Assembly (NCBI GenBank): GCA_017624675.1
Contig: JAGAMO010000001.1
Location: forward strand, 62,001 to 126,000
DNA from: Clostridia bacterium
GTDB lineage: Bacteria; Bacillota; Clostridia; Oscillospirales; Acutalibacteraceae
Direction of reading: 5' to 3'
Length of the DNA stretch: 64,000 bases
Part shown: positions 16,593 through 24,371 of the stretch, one piece after another
Layout: the number at the start of each line of letters is the position of its first letter
Position numbering within the stretch: position 1 is the first letter of the stretch
Program-made: the position numbers and the translations under genes
The notes under the pieces: model-generated
Told to the model about the DNA's origin: nothing
Seen by the model: the letters and a program-made list of their open reading frames with translations, nothing else
Database searches by the model: none

Positions 16593-18890
16593 ATGAACAA
16601 AATTAACGGTCTTGATTTTAAAATCAAGGAAATGGCAGGGCGTATTAAAGAATTGCGTGAAATTGAGGGTCTTTCGGTCGAGGAAATGGCTCTTAAAACT
16701 GCTGTTACAACCGAAGAATATCTAAAGTGCGAAAACGGCGAAAGCGACCTTAACTTTGCTTTTATCTACCGTTGCGCTAATGTATTTAATGTTGATGTTA
16801 CCGATATTATCGAGGGTTCAAGCCCTAAGCTCAAGTCTTACACTGTAACCCGCAAGGGCGAGGGTCAAAAGATTGAAAAGGCTCACGGTATGACCTATTT
16901 CAATCTGGCTTCTGCTTTTAGAAACCGTATTGCCGAGCCTTTGTATGTTGAGAGTGTTTACAGTGAAGAAGCTCAGAATAGGGAAATTGAACTTACAACC
17001 CACGCAGGTCAAGAGTGTGATATTGTAATTTCGGGTAAGCTTAAGGTTCAGGTTGGAAATCATACTGTAGTTTTGGGTGCTGGAGACAGTATTTATTACG
17101 ATTCTTCAACTCCTCACGGAATGATTGCGGTTGACGGCAAAAACTGTAAGTTCTATGCTATAGTTCTTAACCCCACAGGTGAGCCAATACCCGAATTATC
17201 GGAAATTAAGCCATTAAAAACCGAAATCAAGGGTCCCATTCATAAGAAAGACCCCAAAGAGAGAATTTACAATAACTTTATTGATATTGAAGAAAACGAG
17301 GTTGGCACACCTCTTTCCATTAAATTTAAAAACACTGAGAAATTTAACTTTGCTTTTGATTTGGTTGATGCTTTGGCAGACCGTAATCCTAAGAAACTTG
17401 CAATGTTACATATTTCCCGTGACGGTGAAGAAAAACGCTTCACCTTTAAGGATATTAAAAGGGCATCTAATCAGGTTGCAAACTACTTTAAGTCTTTAGG
17501 CATTAAAAAAGGCGACCGAGTAATGCTTATTTTAAAGAGACATTATCAGTTCTGGTTCTGCATGATGGCTCTTAATAAGCTTGGCGCTATTGCAATTCCT
17601 GCAACGAATCAGTTGCTTGAAAAAGACCTTGATTACCGTTTCCGTTCGGCAGGTGTTTCTGCAATTGTTTGTACTGCTGACGGTGATGTTGCTCATCAGG
17701 TTGACCTTGCTTGTGAGAAAAATCCACAGGTAGTACATAAATTTGTTGTTAACGGTCAGCGTGAGGGTTGGCGCAATTTTGATGAGGAATACACCCTTTA
17801 CAGCACCCATTATGACCGTACAGACGATGCTCCTTGCGGCGACGATTTAATGCTTATGTATTTCACATCGGGCACTTCGGGTTATCCCAAAATTGCCGCT
17901 CATAACTACAAGTATCCCTTGGGTCATTTCCACACTGCTAAATATTGGCACAATGTTGACCCTGACGGTTTGCATTTCACAATTTCGGACACAGGCTGGG
18001 CTAAGGCTATGTGGGGTAAACTTTACGGTCAGTGGCTAAGCGAGGCTGCAATTTTTGTTTACGACTTTGACCGTTTTGATGCAGCTGAAATTTTGCCGAT
18101 GTTTGCAAAGCACAATATTACTACTTTCTGTGCACCTCCCACAATGCTTAGAATGCTTGTTAAACAGGATATTTCAAAGTACGATTTATCCTCCGTTAAA
18201 CATATGACAACAGCGGGTGAGGCGTTAAACCCCGAGGTTTACCGTCAATTTGAAAAAATCACAGGTCTTCAGATTCTTGAAGGCTTCGGTCAGACCGAAA
18301 GCACAATGATTATCGGTAATATGACAGGTGCGCCTCATAAAATCGGCTCAATGGGTAAACCCTCTCCGATTTATGATGTTCGTGTAATTGATGCCGACGG
18401 CAACGAGGCTGAGGTTGGTGAAACCGGCGAAATTGTTATCAATATTGAAAACGGTTTGCCTTGCGGTCTTGCTACCTGTTACTTTGGCGATGAAGAAAAA
18501 ACCCGTGAAACTTGGGACGGTAAGTTCTACCACACAGGTGACACCGCTTGGGTTGACGAAGATGGCTTCTACTGGTATGTTGGCCGTGTTGATGATGTTA
18601 TCAAGTCTTCGGGTTACCGCATTGGACCTTTCGAAATTGAAAGCGTTATTATGGAGCTTCCCTATGTATTGGAATGTGGCGTTTCTGCCGCTCCCGATGA
18701 AGTTCGCGGTCAGGTTGTAAAGGCAAGTATCGTTTTGGTAAAAGGCACCAATGCTACTGACGAGCTTAAAAAGGAAATCCAAAACTATGTTAAAGAGCGT
18801 ACCGCACCTTATAAATATCCCCGTATTGTGGAATTCAGAGACAGTTTGCCAAAAACTGTAAGCGGTAAAATACAAAGAAATAAGTTGTAA
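16593..18890 (+). CDS. HTH(XRE)-cupin-acyl-CoA synthetase fusion
   Basis: 765 aa, three modules in one polypeptide. Residues ~10-70 form an XRE-type helix-turn-helix (MAGRIKELREIEGLSVEEMA). Residues ~110-185 form a cupin (HAGQECDIVISGKLKVQVG, then DSIYYDSSTPHGM). Residues ~220-765 form an adenylate-forming ligase with YFTSGTSGYPKIAAH, GFGQTES, YHTGDTAWVDEDG and the C-terminal KTVSGKIQRNKL. The ligase part resembles medium/short-chain acyl-CoA synthetases (ISDTGWAKAMWGKLYGQW). The ATG at 16593 follows AAGGAAGAA; the longer upstream frame reads through the T-box terminator. It is the first gene of the T-box operon, and probably a branched acyl-CoA ligase whose N-terminus may sense or regulate (inference). 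Confidence 0.88.
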   Translation: MNKINGLDFKIKEMAGRIKELREIEGLSVEEMALKTAVTTEEYLKCENGESDLNFAFIYRCANVFNVDVTDIIEGSSPKLKSYTVTRKGEGQKIEKAHGMTYFNLASAFRNRIAEPLYVESVYSEEAQNREIELTTHAGQECDIVISGKLKVQVGNHTVVLGAGDSIYYDSSTPHGMIAVDGKNCKFYAIVLNPTGEPIPELSEIKPLKTEIKGPIHKKDPKERIYNNFIDIEENEVGTPLSIKFKNTEKFNFAFDLVDALADRNPKKLAMLHISRDGEEKRFTFKDIKRASNQVANYFKSLGIKKGDRVMLILKRHYQFWFCMMALNKLGAIAIPATNQLLEKDLDYRFRSAGVSAIVCTADGDVAHQVDLACEKNPQVVHKFVVNGQREGWRNFDEEYTLYSTHYDRTDDAPCGDDLMLMYFTSGTSGYPKIAAHNYKYPLGHFHTAKYWHNVDPDGLHFTISDTGWAKAMWGKLYGQWLSEAAIFVYDFDRFDAAEILPMFAKHNITTFCAPPTMLRMLVKQDISKYDLSSVKHMTTAGEALNPEVYRQFEKITGLQILEGFGQTESTMIIGNMTGAPHKIGSMGKPSPIYDVRVIDADGNEAEVGETGEIVINIENGLPCGLATCYFGDEEKTRETWDGKFYHTGDTAWVDEDGFYWYVGRVDDVIKSSGYRIGPFEIESVIMELPYVLECGVSAAPDEVRGQVVKASIVLVKGTNATDELKKEIQNYVKERTAPYKYPRIVEFRDSLPKTVSGKIQRNKL

Positions 18891-18894
18891 GTTT

Positions 18895-19557
18895 ATGGAA
18901 TATAAAAGAATAACCTTACTTTGCGGTCACTACGGTAGTGGAAAGACAAATATAGCCCTTAATATGGCGTATGAGATTAAAGAAAATTACGACAATGTGG
19001 CTATTGCGGATTTAGATATTGTAAATCCTTATTTCCGCACCAAAGACAGCGCAGAGGAATTAAAAGAAAAGGGAATAAGGCTCATAGCCTCCGAGTATGC
19101 GGGAACAAATGTTGATATTCCTGCTCTCCCTCAGGATATGTATTCGCTGACCGACGATAAAACTGTTAAAGCGGTAATTGATGTTGGCGGCGATGACCGA
19201 GGAGCTTTGGCTTTAGGCAGAATTTCTCCTAAAATTATGGCTGAAAACGACTATGAGGCTTTTCTTGTAATTAACAAATACCGCCCGTTAACCCCTGATG
19301 TGGCTTCAACTTTAGAGGTTATGGCAGAAATTGAAACGGCGGGTAGCTTTAAATTTACGGGAATTATTAATAATTCTAATTTGGGAGTTCAAACAACCGC
19401 AGAAGATGTTTTAAATTCCCTTAAATACGCTGAGGATGTATCTAAGGCAACAGGTTTGCCTTTGATTTGCACCTCGGTTAATAAAACGCTATTTGACGAG
19501 CTTTGTGGCAAGATAGATAATCTTTTCCCACTAAAGCTTCAAAAGAAAATAAACTAA
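18895..19557 (+). CDS. P-loop ATPase (SIMIBI/ParA-like) of the 2-oxoacid oxidoreductase operon
   Basis: 220 aa with Walker A GHYGSGKTN at residues 10-18, DLDIVNPYFRTKD (~40-52) and a Walker-B-like AVIDVGGDD (~88-96). The overall plan is that of small ParA/MinD-like ATPases. Its position between the acyl-CoA ligase and the ferredoxin-type subunit, with tight spacing, suggests a role tied to this enzyme, such as Fe-S or cofactor loading, complex assembly or regulation. The actual role is unknown. No strong ribosome binding site is seen; it starts 4 bp after the previous stop and is probably translationally coupled. Confidence 0.75.
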   Translation: MEYKRITLLCGHYGSGKTNIALNMAYEIKENYDNVAIADLDIVNPYFRTKDSAEELKEKGIRLIASEYAGTNVDIPALPQDMYSLTDDKTVKAVIDVGGDDRGALALGRISPKIMAENDYEAFLVINKYRPLTPDVASTLEVMAEIETAGSFKFTGIINNSNLGVQTTAEDVLNSLKYAEDVSKATGLPLICTSVNKTLFDELCGKIDNLFPLKLQKKIN

Positions 19558-19580
19558 CTTTGTAAAAGGAGTGCATAAAT

Positions 19581-19787
19581 ATGGCAAAGTTAACCTTTAA
19601 AACAGATAAGTGTAAGGGTTGCGGTCTTTGTGTTGATGCTTGTCCCAAGCAGGTTTTGGCTTTAGCTAAAGACAAAATCAACAAGAAAGGTCATAACCCC
19701 GTTGAGGCAGTTAATGAGGATGCTTGTATCGGTTGTGCTTTTTGCGCTACTATGTGTCCTGACTGCATAATTAAGGTTGAAAGGTAA
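19581..19787 (+). CDS. vorD: 2-oxoacid:ferredoxin oxidoreductase delta subunit (2[4Fe-4S] ferredoxin)
   Basis: 68 aa with two 4Fe-4S motifs: CKGCGLCVDACP near the N-terminus and CIGCAFCATMCP near the C-terminus. It is the electron-transfer subunit that links the TPP site to external ferredoxin. AAAAGGAG precedes the ATG. It is followed within 10 bp by the alpha subunit, giving the order delta-alpha-beta-gamma usual for KorDABC/VorDBAC-type enzymes. Substrate class (branched 2-oxoacids rather than 2-oxoglutarate) is inferred from the ilvE at the end of the operon. Confidence 0.88.
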   Translation: MAKLTFKTDKCKGCGLCVDACPKQVLALAKDKINKKGHNPVEAVNEDACIGCAFCATMCPDCIIKVER

Positions 19788-19797
19788 GTGAAAAAAT

Positions 19798-20862
19798 ATG
19801 GCAGATAAGGTTTTAATGAAAGGTAACGAAGCTATTGCTGAGGCTGCTATAATTGCAGGTTGTCGCCATTACTTCGGTTATCCTATAACCCCACAAACTG
19901 AAATTGCCGCTTATATGGCAAAAAGAATGCCTAAAATCGGCGGTTGCTTCTTACAGGCTGAAAGCGAAATTGCCGCAATCAATATGGTTTACGGTGTGGC
20001 TTCCACAGGTCATAGAGTTATGACCTCATCTTCAAGCCCCGGTGTTTCCTTAAAGGGCGAGGGTCTTTCTTACTTAGCAGGTGCAGATATGCCCGCTTTA
20101 ATCGTAAACGTTCAGCGCGGCGGCCCCGGTCTTGGTGGTATTCAGCCCTCACAGTCTGATTATTTCCAAGCTACAAAGGGCGGAGCTCACGGCGACTTCC
20201 ATATGATAGTTTTGGCTCCCGCATCCGTTCAGGAAATGGCTGACCTCACCGTTAAAGGCTTTGAACTTGCTGATAAATACCGTATGACTTCTATGATTTT
20301 GGCAGACGGTACAATGGGTCAGATGATGGAGCCTGTATCCCTTGATTTTGATGTTAAACCCGCTCCCGAAAAGCCTTGGGCTACCAACGGCACAAATCTT
20401 GAGAGGGAACACAATATCACAAACTCTCTTTTCCTTTCTCCCGAAAAGTTAGAGGAGGAAAACTTTAAGCGTTATGAACGCTATAAGGTTATTGAGGAAA
20501 ACGAGACTATGTATGAAGAATACATGATGGAGGATGCTGAAATTTGCGTTACCGCTTTTGGCATTGCTTCCCGTGTTGCTAAAAATGCTATTGACGAGGC
20601 TCGTAAACAGGGAATAAAGGTTGGTCTTATCCGTCCTATCACTCTTTGGCCTTTCCCCGTAGCACCCTTTAAAAAGGCAGCTGAGCAGGTTAAGGGTATT
20701 ATTTCTGTTGAGCTTTCAATGGGTCAGATGATTGAAGATGTTCGTTTGGCTTCTGAGTGTAAAGTTCCCGTAACTTTATGTAATCGTGCAGGCGGTATGA
20801 TTCCGTCTCCCGAACAGGTTTTAGAGGCTATTATTTCTATGAATAACGGAGGTGCAAAATAA
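19798..20862 (+). CDS. vorB: 3-methyl-2-oxobutanoate:ferredoxin oxidoreductase alpha subunit, VorB type
   Basis: 354 aa. The N-terminal part has the 2-oxoacid oxidoreductase alpha signature GCRHYFGYPITPQTEI and the following QAESEIAAINMVYGVA. The SSSSPGVSLKGEGLSYLAG and VQRGGPGLGG stretches are also family hallmarks. The enzyme converts branched 2-oxoacids plus CoA to acyl-CoA, CO2 and reduced ferredoxin, reversibly. It cannot be separated from 2-oxoglutarate oxidoreductase by sequence alone; VorB is favoured by overall resemblance and neighbours. Its stop overlaps the next start (TAATG). Confidence 0.88.
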   Translation: MADKVLMKGNEAIAEAAIIAGCRHYFGYPITPQTEIAAYMAKRMPKIGGCFLQAESEIAAINMVYGVASTGHRVMTSSSSPGVSLKGEGLSYLAGADMPALIVNVQRGGPGLGGIQPSQSDYFQATKGGAHGDFHMIVLAPASVQEMADLTVKGFELADKYRMTSMILADGTMGQMMEPVSLDFDVKPAPEKPWATNGTNLEREHNITNSLFLSPEKLEEENFKRYERYKVIEENETMYEEYMMEDAEICVTAFGIASRVAKNAIDEARKQGIKVGLIRPITLWPFPVAPFKKAAEQVKGIISVELSMGQMIEDVRLASECKVPVTLCNRAGGMIPSPEQVLEAIISMNNGGAK

Positions 20863-21614
20863 TGGTTGTATTTGATAAACCCCACGCTTTAGCAGATGTT
20901 CCACTGCATTACTGCCCCGGTTGTACACACGGTATAGTTCACCGCTTGGTTGCCGAGGTTATGGACGAATTGGGTATTGAGGGTAAGACCATTGGTATTG
21001 CTCCCGTTGGTTGCTCGGTTATGGCTTATGACTATTTCAACTGCGATATGGTTGAAGCCGCTCACGGTCGTGCTCCCGCAGTTGCTACAGGTGTTAAACG
21101 CGCATTGCCCGAGAATATTGTTTTTACATATCAAGGTGACGGCGACTTGGCATCTATCGGTATGGCTGAAACAGTTCACGCCGCTGCAAGAAACGAAAAT
21201 ATCACTATTATTTTCATCAACAACGCAATTTACGGTATGACAGGCGGTCAGATGGCTCCCACATCCTTGCCCGGTCAGGTTACTCAAACCTCTCCTTATG
21301 GCAGAGATGTTAACCATTGCGGTTTCCCCATCAAGGTTTGTGAAATGCTTTCTCAGTTAGATGGCGCTGAATACCTTGAGCGTGTTGCTGTTAATAACGT
21401 TAAAAATGTCAAGGCCGCTAAAAAGGCTATTAAAAAGGCTTTCCAAAACCAAGTTGACGGCAAAGGCTTCTCTTTGGTTGAGGTTATTTCAAGCTGTCCT
21501 ACCAACTGGGGTATGACTCCTCAAAAGGCTCTTGAGTGGATTGACGAAAAAATGATTCCTTATTATCCTTTAGGCGTTTATAAGGATAGAAGCGCAGAAA
21601 AGGAGGATGCATAA
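20862..21614 (+). CDS. vorA: 2-oxoacid:ferredoxin oxidoreductase beta subunit (TPP-binding)
   Basis: 250 aa. It holds the thiamine diphosphate: YCPGCTHGIVHRLV near residue 18, then the TPP/Mg motif GDGDLASIG followed by NNAIYGMTGGQMAPTS. All expected segments are present and the length is normal. It is coupled at both ends by one-base overlaps (TAATG) with the alpha and gamma subunit genes, as expected for fixed-stoichiometry subunits. Confidence 0.9.
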   Translation: MVVFDKPHALADVPLHYCPGCTHGIVHRLVAEVMDELGIEGKTIGIAPVGCSVMAYDYFNCDMVEAAHGRAPAVATGVKRALPENIVFTYQGDGDLASIGMAETVHAAARNENITIIFINNAIYGMTGGQMAPTSLPGQVTQTSPYGRDVNHCGFPIKVCEMLSQLDGAEYLERVAVNNVKNVKAAKKAIKKAFQNQVDGKGFSLVEVISSCPTNWGMTPQKALEWIDEKMIPYYPLGVYKDRSAEKEDA

Positions 21615-22147
21615 TGGCTACTACACAGTATTTGTTTGCCGGTTTTGGTGGACAGGGAATTCTTTTCTCGGGTAAGTTCTTGGCTTACAAGGGCTTGTCT
21701 GAGAATAATCAGGTAAGTTGGCTTCCTTCTTACGGCCCTGAAATGCGTGGAGGCACAGCAAGTTGCTCGGTTATCATCAGTGATACTGCTATCGGTTCTC
21801 CCATTGTTTCAAAACCCGATGTTTTGGTTGCAATGAATTTGCCTTCTCTTGACAAGTATGAGGATTCTGTAGCTTCGGGTGGTACTATCTTTGTTGACAG
21901 CACTCTTATTGAGCGTAAGGTTAAGCGTACCGATGTTAAGGTGCACTATATTAACGCTACAGGTCTTGCAAATGAAAATAATATGCCTACCTTGGCTAAT
22001 ATGATTATTGTTGGTAAGGTTATGGCTGAGATGGGTCAGTTTAACAAAGAGGGTATTGACGCCGCTCTTTCAAAGGTTATTTCTGCCCGTCACGCAAATA
22101 TGCTTGAGTTTAACCTTAAGGCATTAAATCTCGGAAAGGAGAATTAA
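21614..22147 (+). CDS. vorC: 2-oxoacid:ferredoxin oxidoreductase gamma subunit
   Basis: 177 aa. The N-terminus FAGFGGQGILFSGKFLA is the gamma-subunit signature, and LPSYGPEMRGGTASCSVIIS is the second conserved block. It completes the four-subunit enzyme. Start ATG overlaps the beta-subunit stop. AAAGGAGGA lies just upstream, within the end of the beta gene. Confidence 0.9.
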   Translation: MATTQYLFAGFGGQGILFSGKFLAYKGLSENNQVSWLPSYGPEMRGGTASCSVIISDTAIGSPIVSKPDVLVAMNLPSLDKYEDSVASGGTIFVDSTLIERKVKRTDVKVHYINATGLANENNMPTLANMIIVGKVMAEMGQFNKEGIDAALSKVISARHANMLEFNLKALNLGKEN

Positions 22148-22148
22148 T

Positions 22149-23210
22149 ATGGAAATTAAGATTACTAAGGCTCCCGTTTTAAAGGAAAAACCTGATAGTT
22201 CTACATTAGGTTTCGGTAAGATTTTCACCGACCATATGTTTATGATGGACTGGAACAGTGAAAAGGGTTGGTACAATGCAAGAATAGTACCCTTTGAAAA
22301 CCTTTCTATTCATCCTGCTTCCACCGTTTTACATTACGGCTCCGAGATTTTCGAGGGCTTAAAGGCTTATCGCCGTGCTGACGGTAAGGTTCAGCTTTTC
22401 CGTCCTATCGAAAATATCCGCAGAATGAATAACTCTGCCGAGCGTTTGTGCTTACCTCAAATCCCCGAGGATTTGGCAATGGAGGTTTTGACAACATTTG
22501 TTGATTTAGAGCAAGATTGGACTCCTTCTGCTGAGGGCACATCTCTTTATCTTAGACCCTTTATGTTCGGTAACGACGAGTCTTTGGGCGTTCATGCTGT
22601 TCATAATGCAACCTATGTTATAATTGCTTCTCCTGTTGGTAGCTATTATAAAGAGGGTATTAACCCCGTTAAGATTATGATTGAGGACGAGGATGTTCGT
22701 GCTGTTCGCGGCGGTACAGGTTACGCTAAATGCGGCGGTAACTATGCCGCATCTAACAGAGCAGGTGAGAGAGCCGCTCAAAAGGGCTACGCTCAAGTGC
22801 TTTGGCTTGACGGTGTTGAGAGAAAGTATATAGAAGAAGTTGGCGCAATGAACGTTATGTTTAAAATCGGCGACGAAATCGTAACTCCTATGCTCTCAGG
22901 CTCAATTCTCCCAGGTATTACAAGAAAATCTTGTATCGAAGTTCTTAAAGATAAGGGCTTCAAGGTTAGCGAGAGACTTTTAAGCGTTGATGAACTCGGT
23001 GAAGCACTCCAAAACGGCACTCTTAAAGAGGCTTGGGGTTGCGGTACAGCGGCTGTTGTATCTCCCATCGGTGAGCTTTGCTACAAGGATGTTAAATATA
23101 CTATTAATAACGGCGAAATCGGTGAAACAACTCAAATGCTTTATGATACCTTAACAGGTATTCAGTGGGGCAAAATTGAGGACACCTACGGTTGGACCAA
23201 AGAAATTTAA
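22149..23210 (+). CDS. ilvE: Branched-chain amino acid aminotransferase
   Basis: 353 aa, fold-type IV PLP enzyme that interconverts Val/Leu/Ile with their 2-oxoacids. The PLP lysine is Lys194 in AKCGGNYAAS. The distal EVGAMNVMF and the GTGYAK region match the family. It is the last gene of the T-box operon, starts 1 bp after the gamma-subunit stop, and is followed by a strong terminator. This placement directly links the ferredoxin-dependent enzyme to branched-chain amino acids. Confidence 0.94.
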   Translation: MEIKITKAPVLKEKPDSSTLGFGKIFTDHMFMMDWNSEKGWYNARIVPFENLSIHPASTVLHYGSEIFEGLKAYRRADGKVQLFRPIENIRRMNNSAERLCLPQIPEDLAMEVLTTFVDLEQDWTPSAEGTSLYLRPFMFGNDESLGVHAVHNATYVIIASPVGSYYKEGINPVKIMIEDEDVRAVRGGTGYAKCGGNYAASNRAGERAAQKGYAQVLWLDGVERKYIEEVGAMNVMFKIGDEIVTPMLSGSILPGITRKSCIEVLKDKGFKVSERLLSVDELGEALQNGTLKEAWGCGTAAVVSPIGELCYKDVKYTINNGEIGETTQMLYDTLTGIQWGKIEDTYGWTKEI

Positions 23211-23216
23211 GTTTTA

Positions 23217-23250
23217 AAGGCTCACTTTTCAGTGAGCCTTAAATTTTTTT
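23217..23250 (+). terminator. Terminator of the 2-oxoacid oxidoreductase/ilvE operon
   Basis: A 10-bp perfect stem (AAGGCTCACT / AGTGAGCCTT) with loop TTTC, then AAATTTTTTT. Confidence 0.92.
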
Positions 23251-23259
23251 AAAAAAGAC

Positions 23260-23288
23260 TTGATTATTAAAAATGTTTGTGTTATAAT
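23260..23288 (+). promoter_or_regulatory. Promoter of tRNA-Arg
   Basis: TTGATT (23260-23265), 17 bp, TATAAT (23283-23288), 26 bp before the tRNA. Confidence 0.7.
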
Positions 23289-23314
23289 GTCAAGCGTTGT
23301 GAAATCCACAATAT

Positions 23315-23391
23315 GCGCTGATAGCTCAGTTGGATAGAGCATCTGCCTTCTAAGCAGAGGGTCGGGGGTTCGAATCCCTTTCAGCGTGCCA
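23315..23391 (+). tRNA. tRNA-Arg (anticodon UCU)
   Basis: A complete 77-nt tRNA with encoded CCA. GCGCTGA pairs with TCAGCGT (one G-U pair), then discriminator G. The anticodon stem TCTGC/GCAGA encloses CTTCTAA, anticodon TCT. The T-arm is GGGTTCGAATCCC. Confidence 0.95.
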
Positions 23392-23606
23392 TTAAAAGAG
23401 AGTGATGCCGAAGGTATTACTCTCTTTTAATTTTATATTAAAAAGGGATTCGAACCCTGAGAGGGCGCAAAGCGTTAAGCAAAACAGTTCGGGGAACTGT
23501 TTTGTAGCGTAGCGGTGCGAATACGGGTACCGAAAGGCGAAGCCTTTGGGTCGTAGAGCAGGTAATACGCGAAGCGGATGTATCCCTTTCAGCGTGCCAT
23601 TAAAAG
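23392..23606 (+). mobile_element. Insert ending in a duplicated tRNA-Arg 3' end
   Basis: A 25-nt segment covering the last part of the tRNA-Arg and its flank (23374-23398) is repeated exactly at 23582-23606, 208 bp away. Between them are the tRNA terminator, a 16-nt inverted copy of the tRNA T-arm (23442-23457 against 23366-23381), and a structured segment with GCGAAGC words and a hairpin AAAACAGTTC/GAACTGTTTT. A second terminator follows the second copy. It mirrors the insert beside tRNA-Leu and suggests a small element that targets tRNA genes. Confidence 0.5.
23394..23432 (+). terminator. Terminator directly after tRNA-Arg
   Basis: AAAAGAGAGTGATGCC pairs with GGTATTACTCTCTTTT (G-T wobbles) around GAA. 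Confidence 0.85.
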
Positions 23607-23635
23607 CATTCACTCTTTCGAGTGGATGCTTTAAT
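23604..23635 (+). terminator. Second terminator after the duplicated tRNA 3' end
   Basis: AAGCATTCACT pairs with AGTGGATGCTT (one G-T pair) around CTTTCG, followed by TAATTTTA. Confidence 0.65.
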
Positions 23636-23636
23636 T

Positions 23637-24083
23637 TTATTCGTAATAACCCAGAATTTTCCCACAACCTATTTTAGTTCCTGCATTACCTGAGGGTTGT
23701 GTTGTGAAATCGTCTTTGTTTTCATGAATAACTATTACCTTATTTTTGATTTCGTCGAGCGTAAAACGATTCGTTAGTACCGTCATATAGGCAAATCCAT
23801 TATTGCCAAAAAGTGGCGGAAGGTCACCTGCGTGGTAAGGATGCTCACAGTTTGATGGATTATAATGGGTTTTGGCATTACTGAATTGGTCGTTAGTATC
23901 ACCGCTACAGCTTTCTCCGTCGTGTATATGAAGTGCAAAGACTCCGCCGTTACATATTGTATTTTTGGGAAGATTATTTACCTTAATTGTAACTAAAACT
24001 CCTAAATCTGTTTGTATAAATGTTGCTTTGCCATATAATTGAGGGTAACCGTTCCCACCTTTAATTTCTGCTATTGCTCTCAT
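23637..24083 (-). CDS. Superoxide dismutase family protein (Cu/Zn type)
   Basis: 148 aa. The copper-site HxH is seen in FALHIHDG, the bridging and zinc-region histidines in HPYHAGD, and the C-terminal VIVIHENKDD plus GNAGTKIGCGKI match the Cu/Zn-SOD fold signature. No signal peptide is present, so it would be cytoplasmic, unlike most bacterial SodC. It is somewhat shorter than typical SodC, and activity is not assured. It stands alone between the tRNA-Arg insert and the SAM riboswitch. Confidence 0.83.
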   Translation of the reverse strand: MRAIAEIKGGNGYPQLYGKATFIQTDLGVLVTIKVNNLPKNTICNGGVFALHIHDGESCSGDTNDQFSNAKTHYNPSNCEHPYHAGDLPPLFGNNGFAYMTVLTNRFTLDEIKNKVIVIHENKDDFTTQPSGNAGTKIGCGKILGYYE

Positions 24084-24171
24084 AATTTATCCGCCTTTTA
24101 TTGTTAAAATTTCTAATACACATTATGCTTAAAATTTTCAAATGACAGCATTATATTCTAAGAATTTCCTA

Positions 24172-24199
24172 TTGACAAATTTGTCTTTTGTGATAGAAT
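24172..24199 (+). promoter_or_regulatory. Promoter of the SAM riboswitch/metK operon
   Basis: TTGACA (24172-24177), 16 bp, TAGAAT (24194-24199), 20 bp before the riboswitch. Confidence 0.7.
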
Positions 24200-24218
24200 A
24201 GTTAAGAACTGAATATTA

Positions 24219-24348
24219 CTTATCAAGAGTAGTGGAGGGGTCCGGCCCTGTGAAGCTACGGCAACCTGTGTTTACAAGGTGCCAAATCCGGCGGTTTAAC
24301 CGAAAGATGAGATTTTTTATTAACCGCCGTATGTTATGGCGGTTTTTT
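24219..24348 (+). promoter_or_regulatory. SAM-I (S-box) riboswitch with terminator
   Basis: The aptamer shows the S-box core in order: CTTATCAAGAGTAGTGGAGGG, GGCCCTGTGAAGC, CGGCAACC, AAGGTGCCAAATCC and GAAAGATGAG (24219-24311). The expression platform is readable. AACCGCC (24322-24328) pairs with GGCGGTT (24338-24344) as a terminator with a T-run. GGCGGTTTA (24290-24298), inside the aptamer side, can pair with TAACCGCC as the antiterminator. High SAM should stop transcription before metK. Confidence 0.95.
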
Positions 24349-24371
24349 GTTTGAAAGAAAGGATGTTTTAA

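Noticed and set aside
23392..23667. 91-codon minus-strand frame across the tRNA-Arg insert
   Set aside because: Runs through tRNA, terminator and repeat sequence into the SOD gene; not a credible protein.
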